DNA of 64,000 nt from Purpureocillium takamizusanense (lineage: Eukaryota > Ascomycota > Sordariomycetes > Hypocreales > Ophiocordycipitaceae): assembly GCF_022605165.1 (NCBI RefSeq), contig NC_063068.1, positions 1-64,000 on the forward strand. The letters run 5' to 3'. Below are positions 1 to 10,780 of this stretch, in pieces. Under the pieces are notes generated by a model, which was not told the origin of the DNA, made no database searches, and worked only from the letters and a program-made list of their open reading frames with translations. The position numbers and the translations under genes were made by a program. Position 1 is the first letter of the stretch. Every line of letters begins with the position of its first letter.

Positions 1-155
1 CCTAACCCTAACCCTAACCCTAACCCTAACCCTAACCCTAACCCTAACCCTAACCCTAACCCTAACCCTAACCCTAACCCTAACCCTAACCCTAACCCTA
101 ACCCTAACCCTAACCCTAACCCTAACCCTAACCCTAACCCTAACCCTAACCCTAA
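1..155. repeat. Telomere repeat array
   Basis: Twenty-five uninterrupted copies of CCTAAC followed by a partial copy, starting at base 1. This is the C-rich strand of TTAGGG, the usual telomere repeat of filamentous ascomycetes, read into the chromosome, so base 1 is at or near a chromosome end. The array is perfect and ends abruptly at non-repetitive DNA, with no degenerate copies at the junction. Confidence 0.98.
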
Positions 156-1125
156 GACTTATAGTCTACGCACGAAACGATTCCGCGCTCGGACCTGAGA
201 TATAGCGGTGTGACGCGAGACTCGAGCAGTGCTCACTAATGCACACTGATTGTGATCAAGGCCAATCTTCCTATGTATAGCTGGCGTGCCATGTCGTGCT
301 ATATCGTGCCGTGTCGGATGGGATGCCCATTCGCCAGCTGGAACCGAGCCCAGGAGAACGACGAGAAGCTTTGGCCCGAAGCCCGTAGTACGAATCAGTA
401 GTGTAACCTCGCAGGTTGAGGCTTCCGCTAAGGCCGAACGAAATCAGGTTGTAACATAGCATATTGTCGTTTGCATTTCGCGGACACTCTAGTAAAGACA
501 GCTTGGTGTGTGTGCGCGGCACACAACGCCAACGCCCGCCGCCACCTAGTTCTGATATGTTCCTGACGCCGATTAACAGCCGCCATGTGACAACCTGCCG
601 TCTATGGGTATGCGCATGTCACCAGCGGCTTTGGAGCTTGATCCTCTGGGTCGTCGTGGTAAGTGTTGCGCCTGTCCAAGTATTTCCGTCGACACATTGC
701 TTGGTCATCATAACTAGGACTCTGCGGGCGCGACGCCCTGGGTACAGCGTCACTGGCCCTGCCGACCCCGTTTCCAGCTAGCCACGGTGCCCTGGTACTC
801 AAGCCAAAGGGACGGCGATCACCGAGCGAGTTTAGCAACCGTAAAGAAACAATTCCACATGCTCAACTCCATGTATATTCCGATGCCGGGAAGGCCGTGA
901 TCTGTGAATGCATAATTTTGACCAACTCTCCCAGATCGCTAGCAAATACACCAAAGAGCCCAAAAAACCTTTTCCCAGACACCTACTAAGATTGTCGTGA
1001 TCGTGGACCAGAGCCTCTACCCCACCGTTCAAAATGGACTTGATTAAAATCGAAGCAAAACGAGCTACGAAGGTTAACATATAGCTCATGCTACTCTGTC
1101 CGAGACTCTGATGTCTGTCTCTGTT
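156..1125. other. Subtelomeric DNA without a supported gene
   Basis: Nearly 1 kb between the telomere and the first gene relic. Short open frames exist on both strands but none shows a recognisable domain, a signal peptide or a coherent intron structure. I see no obvious tandem repeat in it. Confidence 0.6.
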
Positions 1126-2927
1126 CTAGCTACGCAGTTCACATTTCAGGAACATGCGTTGTGCTGGCCTCTTTGCATTAGGGGCATTACGGTCAATCGC
1201 CGGGAGTGGCTCTGTTGTCCCATGGCCGTATTTATCGCAACGTTTGAAGTCAAACTTTGCCAGAAACATTGCTGTGCAAATGACGATTTCCAGTTTGGCA
1301 AACTGAGCGCTCGATGTTAATGTCCTTTTTATACCCCTAGCGTTACTGTAAGTAGACTCACTCTCATGCCTGCTGTTTCGGTTTCAGTCTTTTGATCATC
1401 TTGAAACGCGGAACCCGGGCTCAGCAGGTCTACTTACGGCACTGATGAAGACCACCTCCCCAGCCGAGGTACGCGTAAGGTACCTCCTGGTCTTCCTGCC
1501 TTGACGGTAAATACCGTCCAGGGTCCCACTTGCCCGGGTTATGGTATATGTGCTCATTCATGTGAATGTCATCCATGGCGTACATCTTACTCTTTTGTTA
1601 GTTCGTATACCCCGAGCGCCTCTGAATTCCAGACCTAACATACGGCGAACGCGTTATTCGGGATCATCTCGTCACTGTCGCCAATTCTGATGCCTCCACC
1701 GCTGATGTTCTTTCGAAATGAAGCACCAGTCATGACAATGCGGATAGAGTCTCGGAGGCCGAGTTCGATAAGTGGGAATTCATGCTCCCACTCGCGTATC
1801 GACAGCCTAGATAGGACATCGGCTGCGGTCTCATACCGTGAAATTCGGTGCTTGAGCACGACTTCGTCGACTTCTCTCCTTAGTCTCTCGTGCCAGTACG
1901 AATCGTATGAAAGGAAGCATGGGATCCAGGCGGCGTTGTACCAGCTATTAATGAGGCCGGCGAAGATGGCGCCAATAATGAACTATTGCAACAAGACAGG
2001 TGAGCGACGAGACTCATGGTAAACAAAAAATAAGAAGTAACATACGGACGATATAGCAATGTCATCATCTCGTTGTTCAATCATAGCTTGCATGGCATCT
2101 GTACTGGTCTTTCCACTTATTCGCCTTTCCTCTACGATCTGCTTAAAAATCCAATGAAGTTTAGTGCCAGCCCACATTTTGCGCAGCCTGCTTAATGTGG
2201 GTAGATGCGGGAACATGATCTCGCACGCTGAAGTCCTGTGTAACTGATCGTATAGGGCGAGCGTCTTGGTGAGCAATTTGGGGCAATTGGCGATGTCATG
2301 GCAACCCAAGACGCGATGCGTAAGTCGATAAATGAGATTAACCATGACATCAAACGGGTCAATTGGAAGGGAAGTGTCGATTTTTCCGAATGCGTCCATA
2401 GTGTCAGCTGTAAGGTAGTGCAGATTCGTCTCTAGGTGATTCTTATGCATGCAACGCTTAAGCATGTAATTGAAGTGTCCGGTTAGGTCACCATTGTAAA
2501 AGCGGTCGACTTTTGGCATGGGCGCAAGAAGCGTATCGAAACTGACATATAACACCTATTAAGCGGTATTCGCGTTCGGATTTTCCATTTGCACTTACCC
2601 AGCTATTAGATCAAGGCCACGAGCTGTGCAAAGCGACGACCTCGCCGCGTGGCCCGATAAGGCAACGACGAGATGTGGCCCGCAGTAGAAACTGAATTGC
2701 CCGGAACTGTTTGTTCGTTTGCCGCTTTTGAGGAACTTTCCCCTGTCCCAGAAAAATTTGACAGATCCAAGTACGGGCCATCCTCTAAGGAGATAGGGTG
2801 CGCTACTCGGAAATGGCCGCCGCGCGTTTTGCCAGCTTAGGATCACTATCATCCCGCCGAGGAGCAAAGCTAAACCCGCAGCTGGCAGGCTCAGGAAAGA
2901 AGCTAGTGCGTCCAACGTATGATGCAT
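1126..2927 (-). pseudogene. Cytochrome P450, CYP51-like fold, probable relic
   Basis: Five exons can be traced on the minus strand: 2927-2599, 2541-2046, 1982-1644, 1585-1438 and a last one ending at 1126. The first starts with a hydrophobic membrane anchor (residues 14-32). Exon 2 carries the helix F-G region (RLTHRVLGC, LHWIFKQIVEERR); exon 3 the I-helix (FIIGAIFAGLINSWYNAAW) and ESIR-like helix K (GLRDSIRI, then FRKN); exon 4 the PERF-like stretch (WDPGRYLPS) and haem loop GWGGGLHQC; exon 5 the L-helix end (AQFAKLEIVI). Three signs of decay: the haem loop has Leu where this family normally has Arg (GRHxC), the intron before exon 4 would need an AAG acceptor, and no acceptor joins exon 4 to exon 5 in frame. 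Membrane-bound monooxygenases of this kind usually belong to secondary or xenobiotic metabolism. Still-functional with an unusual splice is the alternative. Confidence 0.72.
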
Positions 2928-3504
2928 GCTGGCAGAGGTTGTATGAAAATTGCCGTATCAGTGCGGTGTGGGTGTTCGGCTTGGAGGCAGGATCAGGGCT
3001 GGCCAATTCAATACGGCTCCCCGCAATCGTGGCCTGCCATCTTGTGCTGCTGGACCATCATATATGCGGTATTCTCTGGCCCGCGTCGAACCTTGACCGC
3101 TGACGTGTGATCATGCGCTCGCCACTGCGGAGTCGTTCTCATTTTCACCACGTGTCTGGAACATGCATGCAGCTCTAAAGCAATTACGCTGTTTGTCTTG
3201 ACCTTGCTCTGTAGTCCAATTGATGGGAGTAAGCACAGGAGCACAGCCGATGGGTCATACTTCGGATCTTCCTCTGCCCAGCGTCTAACGTCCCGCCACA
3301 TCGTTGCGGTAGCGAAACATTAGCGTAATGCCATGGCACGATAATGGAAGCTACTGCATGCCTCGATACGTGTCGGTTCTAGCTTAAGTGCGGCACGACC
3401 ATAACTAAGACATATGCCATCCCTAGCTTATCTACTAATAGATTCTATACCCCTCGTTATGCCTTATTGCTACGAGCATCAGGCCTCGCGTAAGTTGCCG
3501 TTTT
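2928..3504. other. Intergenic, no supported gene
   Basis: Lies upstream of the P450 relic and presumably includes its former promoter. A 97-codon open frame on the minus strand (3008-3301) has no recognisable feature. Nothing else is visible. Confidence 0.5.
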
Positions 3505-3594
3505 GAATTTCGCGGTTATAGAGCTAACTGTATCGAATTTCGCGGTTACTAGGCTAGCTATATTGAGTTTTGCGGTCACTAAGCTAGCCGGATA
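3505..3594. repeat. Three tandem 30-bp repeats
   Basis: Three head-to-tail units of exactly 30 bp: 3505-3534, 3535-3564 and 3565-3594. Each begins GAATTTCGCGGTTA or the variant GAGTTTTGCGGTCA and has a GCTAGC/GCTAAC core. Copies differ mostly by transitions. They sit at the left border of the AT-rich block. Confidence 0.85.
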
Positions 3595-4440
3595 AAGTCT
3601 CGTAATACTTAAACTTCCTTTTGCTATATTAGGGTAAGTAGCTAAGGTCTTATTATTATCTTATAGGATTTTATAGCTCGGAAGAAGGATTATATAATCT
3701 CGAATAAGCTAAAATTATCGGAAATCTCTAGAAAAAAAAATAATAGGGATCCCTTTAAATATATTATTAAATCCTTAAAATTTATAAATACTTTCGTTAA
3801 CTAAATAAAGTATATACTTATTAAAGTATTAACTAGATTAAATAAGAAGAGGTTATTTTTAAAAGCCTAAGTTATAATACTATTATTATAGCTATATAAA
3901 GGGCTAACTTATTATAAATAATGCCTTATAATAAAGTCTCTTATAATAATATATTAGTTAGCTATTAGCTACATAAATAGTATCTCTAAAGTTATATTAA
4001 TACTTAGTCCTTAATAGATATTGACTATTATTACGCTATTAATAATAAGCTAAAGGATATATTAAGATAATACGAGGCGCTATTAGTCTATTAAGAGTCT
4101 TATATTATAGCGTATATATATTATAATATATAGTTAGGTATTATTATTTTCTTAGGTATTAACTAATAAATAAGTATTATAAGTAAGGTATATCTTAATA
4201 AAGTAGTAGGAATTATATATTTATATTTAAGGCTTTTATAATAAGATAATATTATTTTATTTTATATTAGTAAGCATTAATATATAGTCATATAAAGGGC
4301 TATTCTTATTAATATTAACTTAAAAGACCTAGGATAGTTATTTATTACGGTATTATTATTTAGGTTATCTATTTATAAAGATAAGTCTAGGGAGTTATAG
4401 TGGCGCTTTTTAAGTAAAGTAATTAGCTATAGGCTAGAGG
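3595..4440. repeat. AT-rich block, probable RIP-mutated repeat relic
   Basis: About 850 bp composed almost entirely of A and T with very many TA dinucleotides, in sharp contrast to the GC-rich DNA on both sides. All six frames are full of stops. Such sharply bounded AT islands in ascomycete subtelomeres are typically transposon copies degraded by repeat-induced point mutation. I cannot name the original element: no inverted terminal repeats or transposase motif survive that I can see. Confidence 0.7.
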
Positions 4441-5759
4441 GGCGTAAGTCTAGGTCTAGAGTTCTAAAGAAGACGTTGAAGTTCGAAGGCACTGGGAGGT
4501 CTCTCGTAAGGCTCGGGTCTTTTTGAGGAGGAATTGCCAGCGGCTTGGAACCCAATTTGAACTCGTTGACTGGTGTTTGAGAAAAGGCATTCGCGATCAG
4601 GAACTCGCCCCAGGCATTCGGATGGAGGCCGTCATAGCCTGCAGTGTCATTATTGTCAGCATGCTTCCAAACTTGCCACTCTTCGTAGCCGTCGCTCACC
4701 TGCGGGACAACCCCCTGGTTGGCAATTATAATTTTGCTCAAGATCAACCAAGTGGATCGGAGACTGATGAGTCGACCACTTCGATATTGCATTTGGGAGC
4801 AGGTTATTGTAGATGTTAGTGTTCTTCACCAGGTCTTCTCGACCGCCAATGAAGCTGCGCTGTGGCACGTTTGCAACTGCAAATTGGAGTTCTGGATTTA
4901 CCGCTCTGGCGTTTGAAATCAGGGTGTCCATGCTGTCGATGGTGCCCTCTGCGTCGCTGTAGAACCAGCCCATGTCATTGAAGCCAAGCATGGCCAGCAT
5001 GAGATCGGCTTGATTCTGCTCCAGAGCTGCTTGGATGAGGCCTTTGTCTACAGCGGCCGGTCGTCCCCAAAGACAAAAGTGGTTACAGTTCGACAGAAAT
5101 GACCCATCTACACCTTTGGCGTAGCCACCGGTAGCGTCAATTGGCGCCAGCGTCGGAGTAGTGCCGTACAAAGGGGGAGGCTGTGGTGGTGATGAAGGCT
5201 GGGGCGTCCGTGTTCCTGTGTAAGGACCCACGAATTTGACGATTCCATTTTGCTGAAACCATTGCCATATGCGGTATCGCCAGGTCCAGTCGCCTTCCTA
5301 ACCTTGGGACATGGAGTCGCCGACGATCATGACTCTCAGGACATCTTGACGCCCAGCAAGAGTCTTTCCAATGGCGGAAGTGTTTGTCGACGCGATTAAA
5401 TGCTCCACCATTTCTTCGGAATCTGGCAAGCTGATGCCAGCCTACAGTGGGGGCAATGCAGGCGCCAGTCGACTGACGACAGCATATTCAGGGAAAGTTG
5501 CGATGTTTGAGGGGATTGGTACAGCGGGTACACTAGAAAGTTGCTGAAGCTCTGCCGACACGGACGCCGCTACCTTGACGGCCGATGCGAAAGCTATATT
5601 AGTCTTTGTCGCATTGCTGGCCTGCGTCTTTGCCGTGTCGGCCACTATCCCAGAGGTCGTGACTGCCGCATCGACCAAACCAATACTTGAAACGAGCGTC
5701 AAACAAAAAGAAAGAGATATGAGATTTGAAAATGACATTGTAGAATCCGACTCGCGCAT
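4427..5759 (-). pseudogene. SGNH/GDSL hydrolase, inactivated and 3'-truncated
   Basis: Minus-strand gene for a secreted lipase/esterase-type SGNH hydrolase. The likely start is the Met at 5738 (MSFSNL, then a hydrophobic signal peptide ending near VDAA); an upstream Met at 5759 is also in frame. Catalytic blocks are all recognisable: GDSMSQG (Ser nucleophile), GFNDMGW (block III Asn), and DGLHPN (block V Asp-His). A good intron lies at 4639-4699 (GTGAGC donor, CTGACA branch, CAG acceptor) and joins CPAG to YDGLHPN in frame. The frame is broken by two TAG codons, at 5442-5444 and 5298-5300, the second just after the catalytic block. Recognisable family sequence fades near 4460, where the AT-rich block begins, so the usual C-terminal region is missing. 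Both stops fit CAG-to-TAG mutation. Confidence 0.85.
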
Positions 5760-6274
5760 TTACGGAAATTCAGGACTGGATCGCGATGACCAGGCATGAG
5801 AGTTGTCATCGGAGCGCTCGCTACATCCACTTATGCTTTTCGCGATTAATAACATTTATTCACTGCATCATGTCACATACATGAATATTGCAGCCTTGAC
5901 ATGTGAAACGTACGCACTCGAGCCTCTTGCCGGCTGCTAACGGCCAATAACTTGCGCGGCGATGGGCCCTGTCGCTTCGTCGACCGAGGCCAATGCAGGG
6001 GATTCTGCAACGGAAATTAATTATCCGTTGAATACTACCGTGACATTTAATAATTGGCACAACCATGTATGATGTCCTGCAGCCCGAAAGACGCCATTGC
6101 GCCGGACCAAACCAGGCAGAATAGCACTTTGTTTGTGGGCCAGGGGTGTCACTCACGAGGCGATTGAAGAAACCACTCTCGTATAACACTTGTCGCACAA
6201 GCTGTCTACCGTGGCATGCCTATTGGGCTAACATTACACCAACTTTTCTCTCGCACTTTTGCTGATGATCAAAG
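5760..6274. other. Divergent intergenic region
   Basis: Separates the GDSL relic (minus) from the secreted-protein gene (plus) and so must hold both promoters. A 112-codon minus-strand frame at 5860-6198 shows nothing recognisable. No repeats seen. Confidence 0.5.
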
Positions 6275-7499
6275 ATGTTGCGAGCCAATGTCAGCGTTCT
6301 TGTCGCTTTGGTTTGCTTGATCTTGATCCACTGCAATGCTCGCGTAGTAGATCACTCATTTCCGCAAAACAGGCCGGCGTACGTGCAAGATGCAGGCAAA
6401 TTAAGCAAGCGAGAGACAGTGGGCTAACGCGCGTAGCGACAGGTACACCGTTGGCCTCAGCAAAAGGGATGGCAGCAAATCTTGCCTATCAGTCTGCGCT
6501 CCCAATACCTGCGGAGCATCATTTTGCGATAAGCACAAAAAGCGCAGTCTGCTCGACGTTATCAACTTTCCAAATGCCACAACCCATGTGGGACCTGACT
6601 CATATGCACATCTCCTCAAACGTCAACTTGAAGAGATTGAACAAGACGGAATCGGAGAATACCTTGAAGGTCAAAGCGAAAGGAACAATGTGGAAAAGTT
6701 ATGCCACTATTCCGCTGGAGGTTTTTATGGTCCCAGCTTTTGCGTTCAGCATAGATTTGACACTGCGCCCCTCGATGGAGGCCAGTACCTAGCCGGCACG
6801 GCCGACACAGAACTCACAGGCTGTATAGTCTTGACAGTTGTGTCTGCTCGTGCTGTCTATATGGTAACGCCTTTTCATATTCGCTCTGCTACTGTATCCG
6901 CAACACGCCATGACTGATCATGGACTACGACAGTGTCACTTCTGGGAAGATATCCACTACCAACCGGCTGGTCTGGACGGCCGAGTGCGTCCCTTTATCG
7001 GTTTTTACGCTGTCCTCAACATGATAAGAGGTCAAGGGCCTACACCTGGGGCTGTCGGGCCTGCTCTTAGCAAAGAGCTGTTTACTGGTTCCGACGATCA
7101 TGCCTGGGCGTTCATCATGGCACCGCGTAATAGAGCTCAGCCCAATAATGAGGTATTACGGTCGTGGCAGGCTGAGTACGATGATTTGTAAGTGCGCTTC
7201 CCCTCCTCTCCCCTTTAAATCGCATTCTCAACAGTGCTTCGGTATATTGATAGAGCCTCGCTCTCATCAACAGGCGTGCTTTACTTCAATCGCTCGTACC
7301 TGGAATTGGAATCACGTCGTATAATTACAGCCCTTTGTACCCGGCAAATAGGCAGGGGATACCTTGGTGGAGGGGCGTCGCCCTCTTCGAGTACGACGTC
7401 AACGCTGACGGACATGGTCTGGCAGACTGGCGTCTTTGGATGGAAGCAACAAGTTTCAGAGGCCGAAACCTGGGTTTGAACGTAGCAGGACGTAGTTAA
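6275..7499 (+). CDS. Secreted protein of unknown function, 334 aa
   Basis: Four exons, 6275-6378, 6443-6863, 6934-7187 and 7274-7499, splice to one 334-residue frame; all introns have GT-AG ends (GTACGT, GTAACG, GTAAGT donors) and the first has a GCTAAC branch point. Residues 1-23 form a clear signal peptide. After a KR site comes a Cys-rich patch (SCLSVC, NTCGASFC), then a segment reading LTGCIVLTVVSARAVYM joined by splicing to CHFWEDIHY, and a C-terminal part with YNYSPLYPANRQG and DVNADGHGLADW. The GC...VxVS...VY...HFWE pattern reminds me of a widespread family of uncharacterised fungal secreted proteins, but I cannot assign a function. It is intact although it sits between decayed genes, which suggests it is under selection or recently arrived. 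Effector-like is inference. Confidence 0.7.
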
Positions 7500-7552
7500 A
7501 CATGCATCTAGCAAGAATTTGCAATAAAAATATGATCCTGTTCGGAACTCGA

Positions 7553-8923
7553 CTATCGACTTTCATACTCTTTCCGCTGGAACTGTCTCCATTGAGCATA
7601 CAAAGGATTTCCTGTAGGCCATGAACAAGGGTCAAGAACATAAGTAATGGCGTAGCGAACATTGTCGCCTTCTCTCTCTAGCCGTTCGGACTCAATGGTC
7701 TGTCCAGGGTCAACTTCTTCGACTGAGAACCTTCCAAAAGGGTACCCGATCCTAGATCTCGCACCGCCAGCGAAAAAAACCATTCGATCCTCGTATAAGA
7801 CATCAAAGTAAAGTTTCGTCATGTTTGCCAGCTTGCTTGTGCAATGATCCATGATCGATCGAAATGTACCAGCGTCAAGATACACCGTTTCTAAAGCCAG
7901 CTCGCGGACTTCTGTTCGCTTAATAAACTCAAGCAAGTCCACTTCCCTAGCAGTGATCCCGCGGAGTCTGCAACGCCCGAGGGTAGGCAGCCTTTCCAAT
8001 TCAACGACACGTTGTAAAATCTTTTCGCTACCGTACCCAGAAGTCATGCCTGCAATGCGGACGGAAAGGTAGTGTAGCTCGAAATCCTCAAGCCGGGGAC
8101 ACAGTGCAAACAATTTTGAGAGGCCTGAGAAGTTGCAGTCGTCTTCCGCTTCTGATCGTATTTCCGCTGCATCTCTCTTTACCTTTGGCCAGTTCTCCTC
8201 ATCCTCGTCTCTGTCTTTGTGGTACCAGAAACGTCGAGTTGAAATGCTGATCGATAGCGATCGTAGGCTAACAAGTGACTCGGCGATTCCGGGGTCGTTC
8301 CAGTCAATTATATTGAGTTGATCGCTAGCCAGGCTGCATTGTTGCATCTCCGCGTCGTTGAGAATATTGAGATTTTGGATTCGCAAATTGCTCGCCGCCA
8401 AGGCACGTAGGGCTGTGTCAAATGTGTACACAGTGCATCGCCATAACTTTTTCTTGGACATACTGAAGGGCTTATCAGCGGGTAAGACCCTTTGTTTATC
8501 GTTACGTACAACGACTACCCTCAGCGTGAGGGATGTGAGTGTCCCCGTCCCGCTATGTTTTGCAAGGCCATTGAACGCTTGACTGAGCAATGCTATTCCA
8601 TGCGCCCGGCTCATTGTCTCTTGGCGCGAAAGATCTCGGGTTTGTCGTTTGCTTGCCTCAGCTTCTTCGGCAAGCCCAGTGAGGGAAAGTTCCTGCACGA
8701 GGCACGGAAGTCCTCCACCCTGGGCCAATTGAGCAAAAGTCCGTAGAACTTCGTTTGTCAAGTCCACGTGTTTTAATTGGAAGAAGCTTTTGAAGCGATG
8801 ACATGACGACTTCACCGCCAGAGAGCTGCAAGTCAGGCGGAGGTTCCTAATGTCGTCCAGGTCTAGCAGTTCGATAAAAAGCTCGATGACGTGGTCTGGA
8901 CAGCTTTCTAGACTTATTGCCAT
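7553..8923 (-). CDS. F-box domain protein, 456 aa
   Basis: Single-exon gene. Residues about 4-45 form an F-box (LESCPDHVIELFIELLDLDD, then IRNLRLTCSSLA), followed by several hundred residues with leucine-rich, LRR-like spacing (e.g. LTSLTLRVVVV, LVSLRSLSISIS, RLEDFELHYLSV). F-box proteins bind Skp1 and bring substrates to SCF ubiquitin ligases; the C-terminal part would select the substrate, which cannot be predicted. Many such genes expand in subtelomeres of filamentous fungi. The frame is uninterrupted. It converges on the secreted-protein gene, with 53 bp between the two stops. Confidence 0.8.
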   Translation of the reverse strand: MAISLESCPDHVIELFIELLDLDDIRNLRLTCSSLAVKSSCHRFKSFFQLKHVDLTNEVLRTFAQLAQGGGLPCLVQELSLTGLAEEAEASKRQTRDLSRQETMSRAHGIALLSQAFNGLAKHSGTGTLTSLTLRVVVVRNDKQRVLPADKPFSMSKKKLWRCTVYTFDTALRALAASNLRIQNLNILNDAEMQQCSLASDQLNIIDWNDPGIAESLVSLRSLSISISTRRFWYHKDRDEDEENWPKVKRDAAEIRSEAEDDCNFSGLSKLFALCPRLEDFELHYLSVRIAGMTSGYGSEKILQRVVELERLPTLGRCRLRGITAREVDLLEFIKRTEVRELALETVYLDAGTFRSIMDHCTSKLANMTKLYFDVLYEDRMVFFAGGARSRIGYPFGRFSVEEVDPGQTIESERLEREGDNVRYAITYVLDPCSWPTGNPLYAQWRQFQRKEYESR

Positions 8924-9136
8924 ATTGTCGTTAGTCGCTAAGCAACCAAAAATTGTAGAGATGACGGCCTTTGCGGATACCTAAGTACCTTTTATAGGTC
9001 TCGGCGCCCTGTCGAATTATAGGGCAGCTAATTATAAGCCTAGGAATAGGCAGACGCCCTACCTTACCTGCCTAATATAGTGCGGTATATAGTGGGATTA
9101 ACTCCGGAGGGCAGTGGGATTAGGCGCACCGGCTTA
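8924..9136. other. Short AT-leaning spacer
   Basis: Separates the F-box gene from the end of the extended phosphotransferase frame. Around 8985-9120 it is enriched in TA and TTATAGG-like words, milder than the 3595-4440 block but similar in flavour. Possible small RIP-touched remnant. Confidence 0.4.
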
Positions 9137-10273
9137 TTAGCCGGCTGCCGTCTGCTCCCCTTTCTGCTCCCTAGCCCAATCACTTCGGCTTACTAACTCG
9201 AGCCACCAGGGATGTTCCGACGCAGTGGAATAGGCGGCCAGAGGCGGGTCACCCTGGTCCTTGCCTAGAATCTGGGCGAGTTCGAGCCATCCTCTCGTTC
9301 GGTTTGCCTGCCGGGCTTCGGGTGTCAAAGCCCACTGCGAATGTCGACTCAAGGCTATAATAAGCTGCTCGACCTCCTACATCCTGTCCCATTCGGAACA
9401 GTCAACATTGCGCAATCGCTGCTCCAAGAGACAGAACCAAGAGCCATCAGGGTGACCTTGGGATAGCCTTTTGACCGTAACCCATTCCCAGCATGGAGGG
9501 AAGAAGCCACTGCTTTCCAAGTCGATTATACCACAAACCTGGCCGTTGGCGACCATAATGTTGCCCCAATCCAAATCTCCATGTGTGAACACGTTCGGCT
9601 GCTTGCTGACTGCTGCGCTTCGATCGTCAACAAATGCAGTAATGTCCTCATTCCATGAGTAGTCCCTGACTCTCTCCCTACAGAAATCCGTGGCAGTTCG
9701 TAGACCAGTGCGAAGTGGCTGTCTCTGGAGAAGCGCGGCTTGAATATTCGACGATTGCAGCTGGCGAAGTTGATGGATGAAGGTCACAACCTGATCAGCA
9801 ACGGATTCCCGCTCCTGAACTGACAACATGGGCCAAGCCCTTTCTAGTGTTGTCCCCGGCATCCTGTCCATGAGGAGGTGTTCAAAGTCCGCGGATCGAT
9901 AGTACTTGCCGACGTGAGGCACCGGAACATTCGTATTTGCCTTGACGAGCTCAAGGTTGCGTTTTTCCGCACTCAGGTCAGATCGGCCGATTCTAACAGA
10001 CTTGCATACTGACTGATCTTGTCGGACACTGATCTCTCGGTCGACAATCTGGCCCATGGAGAATGGGTGGGTGATCTCGTGCAGTACCTTGAGAATGTCG
10101 CCGTCGTTTGCAGGTCGCGGTTCATTGAAATGCGAGGCACGGAGGTAGTGCTTGGTCGCCTCTCGTCGAGTATGGCAAGTGGGGGCGTTGGTGAAAAAGT
10201 GTCCTTGTGGGACAGGACTGTCTAAAAAATCTTGCATTCTTCGAAGATTGGGACCGGTGGAAGCTTCATGCAC
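9137..10273 (-). pseudogene. APH/choline-kinase-like phosphotransferase, interrupted by a TAG
   Basis: A 298-codon frame (10273 to 9377) has the aminoglycoside/choline phosphotransferase fold: ANTNVPVPHVGKYY in the N-lobe, MPGTTLERAW at the hinge, Brenner motif THGDLDWGNIM (residues 230-240) with the catalytic Asp, and IIDLES (249-254), where Leu replaces the more usual Trp. A TAG at 9377-9379 stops it, but the same frame stays open for 79 more codons to 9137 and still reads like the family's C-terminus (WALTPEARQANRTRGWLELA, EHPWWLEL). The simplest reading is a Trp codon turned into a stop, so a recent pseudogene. Alternatively the protein really ends at 298 residues. Substrates of these fungal enzymes are mostly unknown. 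Confidence 0.6.
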
Positions 10274-10780
10274 GAATATGAGGACCGTCGTGGAATTTGC
10301 AAACGGGAGTTGTTGCTGTCACCGACGCCAAGACCCTGTCAGTGTCGCATGTAAATACCTACCTAATAATCGGGATGGCAGTTTCACGAAGAGCCTCCAG
10401 CGGGGCATCCGCGCCGTTGCAGCGCCTGGTCTACGGGCCACCAATCAAGGCCGGTGAGTCACCGGCGGCGGCTTACTACTTCGTACGTGTGAGGCTATCG
10501 CTCTTTGCGGTCGCCGGCCTGGATCAATCATCAGACACGGCAGAGCGGTGCCGCCGTGAGATGACGACTTGGGGCGGCGGGTTCATGTGGAGAGGTTGAT
10601 AAGAGCCGCCACTGGGCACCTGGCCGATGAACAACAACTGCCTCTTCGGTTCACTTCTGCCCTTTCAAACCGCCGCCGTCGCCTTGTCTCTTTCTTTGCG
10701 CCGACAGCCCGCCCTGTCGTCCGTCGCTATTCCAGACCGGGTTCGATAACGAGTGCCGTGCTCAAGTCTCGTATACGACG
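10274..10780. other. Divergent intergenic region
   Basis: Lies between the phosphotransferase-like gene (minus) and the GrpB gene (plus). It contains one copy of the 9-mer TACTTCGTA at 10477-10485, discussed among the findings. No gene supported. Confidence 0.5.
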
